Below, one piece after another: positions 42,025 through 52,863 of a DNA stretch of 64,000 bases. Made by a program: the position numbers and the translations under genes. This DNA is from Bremia lactucae (taxonomy: Eukaryota; Oomycota; Peronosporomycetes; Peronosporales; Peronosporaceae): positions 6,910,373 to 6,974,372 of the forward strand of contig NC_090615.1 in assembly GCF_004359215.1 (NCBI RefSeq), written 5' to 3'. Position 1 is the stretch's first letter; each line of letters begins with the position of its first letter. The notes under the pieces were generated by a model. It saw nothing but the letters and a program-made list of their open reading frames with translations, ran no database searches and was not told where the DNA came from.

Positions 42025-45000
42025 CCGGTAGCGTTTCGTAGTCCGTTCAACGGCCCATGCACGTTCCCACGAATTTACTTGCGCACGAACTGATACTGGC
42101 GGGGCACCAGGTCTGACTTATTCGTTGGACCTGCCTGTTTGTCGACATGATCGCGTCACTTCGTGGGCGCATTCAGATCAAGGGTATCAGCGCCTACTCT
42201 GTAGGAAACGATGCAATCTTGGCAATGCTGTCCAATTTGGACAGGGACGCCCGTCATTCAGCCATCGCCCAAGTTGCTCATGCCAAAATTCACTTTCGTC
42301 GCATCGTCATTGATGCGGCGAGTTTCTATGGAATCATCTTGTTCGACGAACCATCTTAAAATAGAGTCGCTTTTGACTGCCTTAAACTTAGAGATTTCGA
42401 TCATTTAACTATCGGGTCGACGCGAATGCGTCGGTCAGCTAGCAGCATACAAATGCTGCTGTCGCAACAGCTCTAACTGTTGAAAGCCTTGCTGGTGAAG
42501 CAAAACTACCTTTTGTTGGGGTCCGTCGAGTCCATGTTGTTTAAACTTGGCTATAGCCGAATATTGTTCAGCTGTGTTGAAGTTGAATAGCATCGCTCCA
42601 ACGGTTGGTCCGCCTACGTCCAAACTTATGCGTTCTACCACACTCCTTATAAGGTCTCTCAAATGAGGAACCTTTCAGGCGTTGCGGGGTAGCCTTCTCA
42701 AGGAGGCGCTTATACACTTGGTCTGGTAGCGTTTCCGAAGTTAACTTCGGATACAACAGAATTGCCAACGCTAGAACTCGGTTCTTGCGTGATCTGCGTA
42801 ATGACAATGTCAAGCAGATCTGCGTAATTGTAGCAGATGACAAGTACATAGCAGATATTCGGTCGGCAATAGTATTTCCTGAGAGCGAACGGATTCTCAG
42901 CAGCTCATCGATGGACGAAAGTATCCTAGATCAGAAGACTCGGATGGAACGTTTTGTATTCCAATCCTAAGGATCTTTGAAGACAAACTTTCATATAAGT
43001 ATTTGATCGAACTCAAGGATGTATTCGCTGAATCCGTACCGTGCGAGTTGCCCAAGGATTAGGGCACTCAACACAAAATCGACCAGATATCAGGTTAAAA
43101 TTACTGTGTCATTAAGCAGTGGCCATTGCCTCGTGAATAAGTATTATCAATTGTCAAATTCTTTGCCGATCACTTAGCAGCGGGCCATGAGAGGGAATCA
43201 ACCTCCCCACATTACTCTTCGACCTTCTGTGCGCGTTAAACAACAGGGGGGCGGATTGTGCAGGCGTTCAATATAGTGAACGCTTTAACGGTATTGGCTC
43301 AAACAGCGATATCACGAAAGAATATAACCACTGATGGTATGTCAAAGAATACTATCTTTTCGTCAGTGGATCTGATGGATGATTCTGTCAAACCCTTATG
43401 TGAGAGCATGACTTCCCGTTCACAGCAGTAAGCACCACAAGCATAATGCTATTAGCGAAGCCATTTATGCCTCAGAAACTTAGTAATACCCCGGAGACAT
43501 TTAACAAATGTGTTACCAATCTGTTGAGATCGGTGCGGGATTTCTTACCGAGTTATTTTGACGACGTCCTCGGTCATAGCAGATCCATGAACGGAACGTT
43601 GGACGTTGAAGTACATCGTACTTACGTCTCAAAGGTTCTTACCCTTATGCGTAAGCATAAGTTGTACGCAAATCTAAAGAAGTGTATATTCGCTGCAAGC
43701 AAAATAATGTTTTTGGGTGCATCGTGGGTAAACGCGATATACGCCTTAATCCCGCGATCAAGCGATCACCGACTAGCCTGTTTCACTCGATGCGAAGAGA
43801 CTGCGAAAGTTTCTCGGCTCAGGCGTATACTCCCGCGATTTTTCTGAAATGACAGTATATCATTCTTCTTTGTTGAAGAGAAATGTAAATTGGTCATGGA
43901 ACGCTGATTTTCAGCGTTACTTTATAAATATCAAGCAAAGCTTGATGCAATCGCTAATCTTGGTGTTTGCGGACGAAGGTAAGTGGTCTGTGATGCCAGC
44001 GATTTTGCAATCGGCTATGGGGTAATGCAATATGACACAGACGGCACCGAGCGCGTCGTCTGCAATCAATCGCATCAGCATCAACAAGCTGATCAATTAC
44101 CCAGTGCATGATCAGTAAATTCTTGCCATTAAATATGTTGTAGCAAAGCTTTGGGTCTATCTTGGAGGATAGACCGTTCATTGTTTTTACGGACCATCCG
44201 TCTTTACGCACGGCCGTAAACAGTCCATATCCTTTGAAAAAAGCATGGCGAGATGGCTGTCTTTCTTCGCCGTGGAATACAAACCAGGGACGGCTTAATG
44301 TCGTCGCTGATGCCCTTTCGCGCCGGTCCGATATTAAGCGGCTGCGCAAACCAACAGTGAGGATAAGCCCATTGTTGCAACAATCAACAGTGAGCATGGG
44401 ACTAGTGTTGCAACATTGAGGGTTCCGTCGTCAACATTACATGACGATGTTCGAAGCGCCTACCACCAACATAAGACTCTTCAAGGGTTGATGCGTTATC
44501 TTTTGCATCCATCACAAAAATCCTTAAAATGATTGTCTTAATTTTGTATCGATCCTGAACTAGTTGATACACAACACAAAACGGTTTTACTGTACTACAC
44601 ACACGTTTGCTGGCAACACACCTCGGGTCGTCATCCCCACCATAGTGATTTGTGTACGCATCATGTATGAGCGTCACGATGCACCAATAAGTTGGCATCG
44701 TAGACGCGAGAAAACTTATTTTATAACAAGCCGCAATTTCTACTGGCCTAACTCGCCCGCAAGTGCATACGTGCTTGCAAAGTTTATCATCAAATGAAGC
44801 CCGAGGTTCATCCCGTGCTCCATGACAATCTCAGACTGTTCCGGCAGAGTGTTGTCAGTCTGTATCTATGAACTTCGTCTTCGGATTTTCTCAAGATGGT
44901 CACAGCCAACCGCTGTTCTCGTATCTTTGTTGACACGATATTCAGGGTTTCCACGTGAATTGGTTTCAGACCAAGATTCCGGGTTCGCGGCGGAGTTTTA

Positions 45001-45947
45001 GAAATCTGTGCTCAAAACACTTGCAACACAGTTGAAGGTATCCAAAAATGGATGGTCAGACGAAAATCGTATCCTCGAAGAAATACTTTGCGGATACGTT
45101 CACTCGTTTACGAGCTGGGGCGAGTTCTTGCCGATGTTAGAATTTGTCATCAACAATTTAGTGCATGCTTCTAAAACGCATTAACCGTTTTTCGTAAGTG
45201 GCTTACGTTATCTACGTATGCCCACCTTGCTCAAAAGTGACTGTTATTCAAGGGAGGGAGGGACTTGCTCGATCAATAAACAATCTAGCTTTTGCTTATC
45301 ATGCATTGACTCAACGGGTCAACGTGAATGATACCAATGTTGACACAATCAGCATTGAAAAGGACAAACTCAGTAAAAGCGATTAGGATATTGCTGCTTG
45401 GTTACAACAATGCTGAAATACTCAGCATCAAAAACAATAATACAAGGGAGACTTTAACGCTCTCTCTAATGAGGAGAATGACATCTTCGCACTGCGCACC
45501 GAGCGCACTGAAGACAAAGTAAAACCGAGTCAGCAGGAGAATTCCTCCTGGTAAGAGAAGAAGTGGTCCGTATCGTACAGAATTCCATCGCAGATGCTGT
45601 AGACCGACAGAAACGAAACTCTGACAAAAATGGAAGAGCAAACGTTCTTTCATTTGAAGTTAATGATCTAGTTGTACTGTCTACGGTAAACCTTCCTTAA
45701 CATATAGTGACTAATGTAGGCAGTAATAAATTTCTGCCCAGGTATGTCGGCTCGTTCGTGTATTGCACAGCCAAGGCAATGCCTATACGATCGAGCTGCC
45801 TCGAAGGATGCGACGCATTTTAAGTTTTACGTTGGACGTTTCCACCCGTACCACCGTACGGGGCTTCGTCGGTTCCAAATCAAACCGGCACGGACTATGG
45901 CATCCAAGAAAGACTGATGGCCCCGAATCAAACCCCCTGATAATCTC
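42025..45947 (+). pseudogene. Gypsy relic (amb-Gypsy-like pol) on the plus strand
   Basis: Begins with a primer-like CCGGTAGCGTTTCGTAGTCC (compare 20593). The gag/protease part (42050-42770) is unreadable. Pol linker: RFLRDLRNDNVKQICVIVAD (42782) and SSSSMDESILDQKTR (42895-42940). RT: PKDxGTQHKID (43050), KQWPLPRE, then ETFNKCVTNLLRSVRDFLPS and YFDDVLGHS (43490-43590), HKLYANLKKCIFAASK (43650). RNase H: DRPFIVFTDHPSLRTAVNSP (44170) and RLNVVADALSRR (44295). Integrase pieces at 44650-45160 (EFVINN near 45145). The C-terminal FLPRYVGSFVYCTAKAMPIR-like segment continues to 45945, where LTR-C interrupts before the chromodomain. Many stops. Confidence 0.8.
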
Positions 45948-46429
45948 TGTAGCGGAGCTACCTCGCTCCTAAAGTTAGATGAAGACTTCAGACTCAGATA
46001 GTCTCCTAGTTCTATAGAATTAATAAATTCAACAACTCAAGGATTCGTTCAAGCTATAAAAGCTTAGTGAATCCTTGTTCAAGAAATTCGGGCTTCGTAG
46101 AACCAAGTAACAACTATTGGCCAAGAGGATACATCTTAGAAAAGCTTCTATCTCTTATAGATCAATGCGCAAGCCTTAGGAAGGCATTTACCGCTATAAG
46201 GACAAAAGATGAAGTGCACTTTATCATAATATTTAATTTAAAACCTTAACCTAGCTGATTTAAAAATAGATTTCGACCGCCAGATTTATATCTAGCGTCG
46301 ACCACGTTTGTTACCTATTATTAACGGAATTTATGTATTTACTATTTAAGAATTGGATAGAATAGTATTTTAGCCATAAGGTATATGTACCACAACAACG
46401 GTTCTCCAACCGATGTGTGCGCCATTACA
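45948..46429 (-). repeat. LTR-C, 3' LTR of another minus-strand amb-Gypsy
   Basis: 482 bp with TG...CA ends (TGTAGCGGAGCTACC to GCGCCATTACA). Its right edge is followed by CCCTCCCCCATC, a reverse-complement polypurine tract, and then the antisense ORF frame. A fragment recurs at 1405-1544. It truncates the plus-strand Gypsy on its left. Confidence 0.7.
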
Positions 46430-46600
46430 CCCTCCCCCATCAGGCTGTTGACATCGAGTGTCAACATTCGCTTCATTTCATCGTTTAGGTCGGAAACCTA
46501 AACAGCTAACTGTTTGGTTGTGTTTTGCTTTTGTTTGTCCCATGACAATTAAGCGTGAGCCACAGACGGCTGAGCACCTTCCTCGACGATTAAGCAATCG

Positions 46601-47555
46601 GTGGACTTTGAAAATCACACTCCATCAGACGAAGAGGAACAAGAGCGTCGCTCTTACACGCCTTCTTCTCCGAATGAACGTCGGCGGGCCCCGAATCCTT
46701 TCCCAGAACATGGTGCCGCTGATGTCTTAACTGCATTGAGGAAACAGGATCCTGAGTCCACCATCATTACGAATCCGCTCGATGAAGGGCAAGATCGGGC
46801 AATCCTCATAGAGGAACAAGCTCGTCGTCAATCTGCCGAGATAGCGAAAGCTAAAGCTCATAGTGAATATAGATTCACTCCGCTTAGCGCGGATGAGTGT
46901 CTCAAAAAGATCCCGGGTCACAGCTTGGCCATCTGGACCTCCAGTGACACGGCGAGAACGCCGGAGGAGATCGCTGCTCGCGACGTTCTTTATGAGCGAT
47001 ACCTTACGTCAAAGGTAATGACGCGAAGTCTGTATCTGACTCGTTTACATGATCAAGCCCCTGGGGTTCGGTGACCTCAATGAGGGAAATTCCGATCGTT
47101 GAGAAAAAAACTCCAACCGGTGCAAAGTATAAATTGCATCGGTTGTTCCGATCGTTGAGAAAAGAACTCCAACCGGTGCAAAGTATAAATTGCATCGGTT
47201 GTCACGTGAGGCTGGACTTCCATGCCTCACGTGGGGTGATCCCTGTCCGTGTTGTGTAGACAACTCGAAGAGGGTAAAAGGGGATGTCTATTCCCTTTCT
47301 TCGCCCTGGGGAAGGGCTCGCATCTCTATTGAGATGCGTGACGCGATTGACGTTTTGCAATCGATTTACATGCGCCAAGGGCGCGTGTTTTCCGATGGGC
47401 CTTCTGAACCATCGGGTGGGTCTCGTCATACTGACGGACGAGGCCCTCAACGTCAACAATCAGCTGGGAACGAGGCTCCCAGCTGTCATGCGAAGGTGGA
47501 TAACCTCGCCAGCGAACAAGATAACTCGTTCGCTGCCCCTTCACATCACGGTGGC
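46601..47555 (+). pseudogene. amb-Gypsy antisense ORF, LTR-C copy
   Basis: The most intact N-terminal part: MDFENHTPSDEEEQERR opens a 157-codon frame rich in acidic and Pro/Ser residues. It continues FTPLSADECLKKIPGHS and RDVLYERYLTSK to a stop at 47072. After a 56 bp tandem duplication the frame resumes with KLHRLSREAGLPCLTWGDPC and PCCVDN (47190-47265). It then reads MRDAIDVLQSIYMRQGRVF (47334-47390), FSDGPSEPSGGSRHT and EQDNSFAAPSHHGG up to the gap. Middle and C-terminal parts match the copies at 2052 and 37380. The N-terminal 150 residues do not obviously match them, so this subfamily may have a different head. Confidence 0.65.
47326..47544 (-). pseudogene. amb-Gypsy chromodomain end, LTR-C copy
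   Basis: Minus-strand frame reading YLVRWRGYPPSHDSWEPR, then DVEGLVRQYDETHPMVQKAHR and a basic tail. This is the best preserved chromodomain of the family: aromatic/Trp positions and the WEP turn are present. It overlaps the antisense frame completely. The rest of pol lies in or beyond the gap at 47556. Chromodomains at the integrase C-terminus are typical of the chromovirus branch of Gypsy elements. Confidence 0.8.
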
Positions 47556-47655
47556 NNNNNNNNNNNNNNNNNNNNNNNNNNNNNNNNNNNNNNNNNNNNN
47601 NNNNNNNNNNNNNNNNNNNNNNNNNNNNNNNNNNNNNNNNNNNNNNNNNNNNNNN
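47556..47655. other. Assembly gap (100 N)
   Basis: Separates the minus-strand amb-Gypsy 3' end from the plus-strand Copia-3. Its true size is unknown. Confidence 0.95.
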
Positions 47656-49918
47656 GATGAGTACGCGGCTTATGTTTTGAACCGAAGCTCGTGTAGCGCC
47701 AACCCTAAACGCCTTTCGCCACTCGAAATGTTAACCGGAACGGTCCCGAACATGGCGGACATTGTTACATTTGGGAGCTTCTGTTCAACGTACAGGGATC
47801 CCGGAAAGAAAACATGGAAGCCAAGATCTCAAGTTGGAATGATCGTTGGCAAGAATGATGAAACTAAGGGCTTCAAAGTCTATCTGCCGAAGGAGAAAAT
47901 TGTGATAACTACTCAGCATATTCGAAATGTCGAGACATTCAAGAGCGCGCAGAACGCGCAGCTACAAAAACAGATTGAGCACGAAGATTCCTTGCTGCGG
48001 CGCGCCAAAATGGATTGTGACGAAACCCCGAAGCGGAAGGAGCCTGCAGAGCCGAAGAAGAATGGTTCGATGGCAGATGAAAATTCGGTAGCGAGAAACA
48101 ACTCTAGCACGACTGTAGGGAATGAAGGTGATGTAGAGCCGCTGCCAGAGGATGGACGGACGCAAGCTCAGATGCAAACACGCAACATGGGTACCAAGCA
48201 CATGCCGGTATATGGTCCGAAAACCATTACGATTAAGGACCCCAAGAACTTCCACGAGGCGATAAAAGGCCCTCGAGCCAAGCATTGGAAGGAGGTAATG
48301 CGCACAGAGATTGGCGCATTGGAGCAAAACGATACGTGGGAAGTTATACGTAAGCCGCGCGAAGCAAAGTTACTTCATAGTAAGTGGGTTTACAAGCTCA
48401 ACATGCACGCTGACGGCACTATCGAAAGATACAAGGCGAGGCTAGTGGCGCGATGAGATGAACAAGTATATGGTGTCGATTACACCTATACTTTCTCGGC
48501 CGTAATGGAAATGGTTTCTGGCAAGGTGATTCTTGCAGTGTCAAGGATATGGGGAGTACCTGCGCAACATGGCGACGTGCCTAGCGCTTATGTCAAAGCC
48601 GACAAAGAAGAAGGCTTGGAGATACTCCTCCATATTCCGCAGGGTATGGAAATTGAGGCAAAGTTGTTGGACAAGTTTGGCGTGCAAGATAAGGGACATC
48701 TTGCACTGAGACTAAAGAAGGGCCTGTACGGACTTAAACAGTCGGGACGGTTGTGAAACCTGATGCTCCACGACATACTACTGTCACTGGGTTTCTGTCA
48801 GTGCTATACGGACAGTTGCCTATACATCAAGGTTGAAAGTGACGGTAAAACGCTCGTTGGCATCTACGTGGATGACGTCCTGGCAACGGCAACCGGTCCT
48901 CAGAAGGTCGAGGATTTCTTTCATGACATGCAAGTGGTTGAGCTTAAGAACCTCGGTGTGGTGTCCAAGTTTATTGGTATATTGTTTCATTACGATGACG
49001 ATAATAGATGGAACTCAACCAAGAAAATGCTATTGACGAGATGGTCGAGCGGTTTGGATTAGCCGAGTCGGCACCGGTCAGGGTGCCAATCAGCGGAGAA
49101 GACGGAGACGACAAAGGTATGCTGCTACCTTCTGATGGAAAAGGCTCGCCGAACAGACCAACTGTACAGATTTTCCAGTCGCTAGTCGGATGTCTATTAT
49201 GGATAGCTCGATGCACGCGACCCGACATAGCATTTGCAGTGCACCGAGTGATTCGTCGTTCGCACGCGCCGAGCGAAGGCGATTGGCGTCTGGCCAAGAA
49301 GATTGCAAAATATCTTAAGGGCACTAAGAAATTGAATTTTAGGATGAAATACAGACAGACAAGGACTCAATGAATGATGACGGCGAGCTAGTCGATGCAT
49401 ACAGCGACGCCGACTACGCCGCAGACAGGACTGACCGGAAGTCGGTCAGCGGTGGTGTGTTCATGGTGGGCGGCATGGTTGTAGGCTGGATGTGCAAGAA
49501 ACAGAAATGTGTTGCATTGTCAACAATGGAAGCTGAGTATGTAGCGGCTTCGCAAACAGCGGCTGAAATGATGGGCATCGTGGAATTGCATAAGGAGATC
49601 AGCGTGCAGCTTCAGTCAGGTACGACTTTACACGTGGATAACCAAGCAGCCATCGCTCAAATCAGGCGAGGACACATCTCGGCGAGCAAAGCACATCGAA
49701 GTGCGATAAAAGTTTGTCAAAGATCTGGAGAAGAAGAAAAAGTTGAAGGTGAAATACTGCGAATTCAAGAAAATGCGTGCGGACATCCTGACCAAGACCC
49801 TCCCAGCGCCCCGACTCTGCGAGCTACGTGGACTGATGATGCTCAGTTGGTAAGCACACCCACACGGGAAGGAGTGTTGAAACAGGGTGCGACTGTTGAT
49901 GGGACAGGACATAACTGA
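47656..49918 (+). pseudogene. Copia-3 pol (integrase end, RT, RNase H)
   Basis: Third Copia family, entering from the gap. Integrase end: DEYAAYVLNRSSCSANPKRL and SPLEMLTGTVPNM (47656-47750). Hinge to 48240. RT: NFHEAIKGPRAKHWKEVM (48250), KWVYKLNMHADGTIERYKAR (48382-48440), LKKGLYGLKQSGRL (48712), GIYVDDVLATATG (48862-48897). TRPDIAFAVHRVIRRSHAPS (49218-49270). RNase H: YSDADYAADRTDRKSVSGG, LSTMEAEYVAASQTAAEM, HVDNQAAIAQI (49400-49665). Lesions: TGA at 48454 and 48754, frameshifts near 49020 and 49350-49370. These are few, so it died fairly recently. The 3' LTR is not obvious; Copia-2 begins at 50028. Confidence 0.85.
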
Positions 49919-50184
49919 TGGTGAGACGAAGCGACCATTTGGGATGGGCAAGGTGATTTAAAGAAACCTACGCAGGAGAGATTGAAGGTAAGGGACAGCA
50001 AAGGTAACGGACAGTGAAGGTAATTAATGTTGGGATAGGACAACACACTGCGTAAGAATGTCTTCGTGTAGGGAAAATGGAAAAGTAAATTCGTTCTTAT
50101 AAAACCCTCATACATGTAACGTACTAAAATGTAACAGCTTCACTTGCTCTTCTTCTTGTGTCATTCACGACAGTAACCGCCACA

Positions 50185-52863
50185 TCAGCACGACAACGAA
50201 CCGTCGCCTGATGTTCCACCTTCAACACTCCTCCTCGACGAGAAGTTTCCAATATTGGTCTTGGCCACGAGAAATCGAAACTTCTTTGTCGAAATTGTCT
50301 TGGTCAGGAAATCAGCGAGCTGTAACTTGGATTCAATATACTCCAGCTGAATTACCTTGTTTTTGACTTGATCACGGATAAAATGATAGCGTATATCAAT
50401 GTGCTTCGCACGACTTTGATATCCTTCATTTTTCGCGATAGCAATCGCACTTTGATTGTCCTCGTACACCATTACTGGACCATTAATATTGACCTGCATC
50501 TCCAGCAATAGCGATTTAGTCCACAATACTTCTTGTATACACAATGATAAAGCCACATATTCGGCTTCAGCAGTGCTTAGCGACACGCTGTTTTGCATTT
50601 TTGACTTGAAAATCACGGGTGATCCGTTGACCATCACCATCACACCTGATGTTGAGCGTCGATTGTCCTTGTTACTGCCCCAATCAGCGTCACTAAATGC
50701 ACTCAACTGCAGTTCGCGTGACTTGCTCCGATAGCATATTCCATCCATAGCGGTTGACTTTAAATAACGCAGCACTCGAATAGCCGCATTCCAATGTTCT
50801 TCACTTGGTTTTTCTAAGTGTCGACTCAATTGACACACCGCGAATGCAATATCGGGTCTTGTGCCGGTTGCCACGTAGAGAAGTGAACCAACCAATGAAC
50901 GATACGGACGATTTTTCATTTTTGGGTCCATCACTTCACACTTTATCATGTTCTGGCCTTCCACACCCGGATTATACACCGGCCTAGCATTATCTTGATT
51001 GAATTTTTCAACCATTCTTGCTATACACGCGCTTTGACTGATCTTGAGTCGTTTCTCCTCCATCTTGTAGTCAACTTCGATGCCCAGAACAAATCGCACT
51101 TTACCCAGTCTCTGAAGCTGAAATTTAGTAGACAATTCATCAGCAACTTGCTTAATTGAGTCGTACGAAAGGCCACCAATGAGCATGTCATCGACATATA
51201 ACGTCACGTAAGTCCATGAAAAATTGTCAAATCGACGAACAAATACACACGGATCCGAAACGCACGCCACAAACCCCATGCTCTTGAAAACGCCTGAAAT
51301 AGTCTTAAACCATGTTGCAGCAGCTTGTTTCAGTCCATACAGGCTTCGATTTAGCTTCAGCACTTGACTCGATTTCATTTTAACGCCCTCGGGTGTATTA
51401 ATAAACACCTCTTCTTCGAGAACACCATTGATAAATGCTGTATCGACATCATATTGGAATATAGCCATCCCATAATGGCAACATACCGCGAAAAACACAC
51501 GAATTGAATTCATGTTCGCGACCGGAGAATACGTGTCGTAGTAATCAATTCCATAGGTCTGACGATAACCTAATGCCACAAGCCGAGCCTTATATCGCTC
51601 AATATCTCCATTTTCATTTCGCTTGATAGCAAACACCCACTTAGTTCCAATTACCTTCTTGTTTAACGAATTGTCCACGGGACTCCACGTCTTTTTGCTA
51701 GCTAGTGCCTTCAGTTCGGCTTCTATCGCTTCTTTCCACATCATACTTTGTGGAGACTTCACAGCATCTTGGTACGTTGATGGGGTTTCAAATGCCGCAT
51801 TAGCTTGGTCATATTCAATGCGATATCGTTTTGAGACACGTTCTACAGGTTCATCTCCTCGTGACGAAACAATAGCATCTGACATCCCGACCGGAACCAA
51901 AGCTTGTGAGTCTGTACTTGGAGGAGATATTGCGAGAGAGTTATTGTGTCCACTAACACGAGATGAATGTGTCTCTAGACTGTCATCGAGATTAGTCCAT
52001 CCCTCCCTGGGCACAATGGCCTGAATATCATCCTCAATTAAATCAGCTGGCTCCATGTACACGTCATCGATATCAAAAGGAATATCATCTCCATGTCCAT
52101 TCTCTAGACGTGTACCCAACGACATTAATTCTTGAGGAGGCGAGACTATTTGATCACCGTTAGTCTGATCAACCTCCATAGGTTCAATTTCATCGTGATT
52201 CGAAGAAATTGGTGATTGAACCCTGATATCATCGTCTCCTTCGCCATTTCTTTTTGCGTGCTGACGAGTTGATACTGGTGCGTCATCAACAACTTGTACA
52301 TACTTCGTCCGTGGCTGTTCTTGAAATGTCACTGACCTTGTGACTTCAAGTTTTTCTGAATTATGATTCCAGACACGATAACCCTTCACTTCTTGTGAAT
52401 AACCAAGAAACATGCACCGAAATGCCTTCTTATCTAATTTAGCACGTTTTGCTTTGTCAATGTGTGCGTAACCTTGAGCACCAAAAACGCGCATGTGTGA
52501 TATGTCTGGCTTCAAGCCAAAACACATCTCAATTGGAGTCTTCGTCGGGGATGAAGCGCACGTGACCCGGTTGGTCACATATACAGCTGTATTTATAGCT
52601 TCAGCCCACCACTTCTTTTCCACTTGCATGTGATTTAGCATTGACCTTGCACGCTCCGTCAGTGTCCTATTCATTCGTTCAGCCATTCCATTTTGCTGGG
52701 GGGAATATGGCACTGTCGCTTGGTGTACTATGCCAGCCTTGCGACAAACTTCTGCGAATTTCTTGTTGATGTATTCGCCACCATTGTCGGTGCGAATGCA
52801 TTTGATCTTGGAATTCAGTTGGTTTTCCATCATTGACTTGTATTCGATAAACTTTTCCAGCAC
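50185..52863 (-). CDS. Copia-2 polyprotein, integrase to RNase H
   Basis: About 892 codons open from just after the in-frame TAA at 52864-52866. Integrase core and end: CIRTDNGGEY (second Asp), VPYSPQQNGMAERMNRTL (catalytic Glu). RT: TKWVFAIKRNENGDIERYK, YDVDTAFINGVLEEEVF, SLYGLKQAAATWF, YVTLYVDDMLIGG (catalytic DD). RNase H: SAFSDADWGSNKDNRRSTSG, LSTAEAEYVALSL, YEDNQSAIAIA. The C-terminal 14 codons lie in the 3' LTR. Differences from Copia-1 are a few single residues (for example Ala for Asp before SKKTW). As it stands the frame lacks its own ATG at the left edge, because it is the continuation of the next entry. Confidence 0.93.
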   Translation of the reverse strand: MLEKFIEYKSMMENQLNSKIKCIRTDNGGEYINKKFAEVCRKAGIVHQATVPYSPQQNGMAERMNRTLTERARSMLNHMQVEKKWWAEAINTAVYVTNRVTCASSPTKTPIEMCFGLKPDISHMRVFGAQGYAHIDKAKRAKLDKKAFRCMFLGYSQEVKGYRVWNHNSEKLEVTRSVTFQEQPRTKYVQVVDDAPVSTRQHAKRNGEGDDDIRVQSPISSNHDEIEPMEVDQTNGDQIVSPPQELMSLGTRLENGHGDDIPFDIDDVYMEPADLIEDDIQAIVPREGWTNLDDSLETHSSRVSGHNNSLAISPPSTDSQALVPVGMSDAIVSSRGDEPVERVSKRYRIEYDQANAAFETPSTYQDAVKSPQSMMWKEAIEAELKALASKKTWSPVDNSLNKKVIGTKWVFAIKRNENGDIERYKARLVALGYRQTYGIDYYDTYSPVANMNSIRVFFAVCCHYGMAIFQYDVDTAFINGVLEEEVFINTPEGVKMKSSQVLKLNRSLYGLKQAAATWFKTISGVFKSMGFVACVSDPCVFVRRFDNFSWTYVTLYVDDMLIGGLSYDSIKQVADELSTKFQLQRLGKVRFVLGIEVDYKMEEKRLKISQSACIARMVEKFNQDNARPVYNPGVEGQNMIKCEVMDPKMKNRPYRSLVGSLLYVATGTRPDIAFAVCQLSRHLEKPSEEHWNAAIRVLRYLKSTAMDGICYRSKSRELQLSAFSDADWGSNKDNRRSTSGVMVMVNGSPVIFKSKMQNSVSLSTAEAEYVALSLCIQEVLWTKSLLLEMQVNINGPVMVYEDNQSAIAIAKNEGYQSRAKHIDIRYHFIRDQVKNKVIQLEYIESKLQLADFLTKTISTKKFRFLVAKTNIGNFSSRRSVEGGTSGDGSLSC

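Noticed and set aside
34360..50227. Ectopic recombination between Copia-1 and Copia-2 as the origin of the 16 kb block
   Set aside because: Copia-2 has a perfect ATTAA duplication on both sides, so it is a normal insertion and not a recombination hybrid; the right side of Copia-1 is hidden by a gap.
50456..52024. Plus-strand open frames opposite Copia-2 pol (also 34788-36356 opposite Copia-1)
   Set aside because: Present only as antisense of a strongly conserved sense frame, in near-identical sister copies, with no extension outside it; no independent evidence, unlike the amb-Gypsy case.
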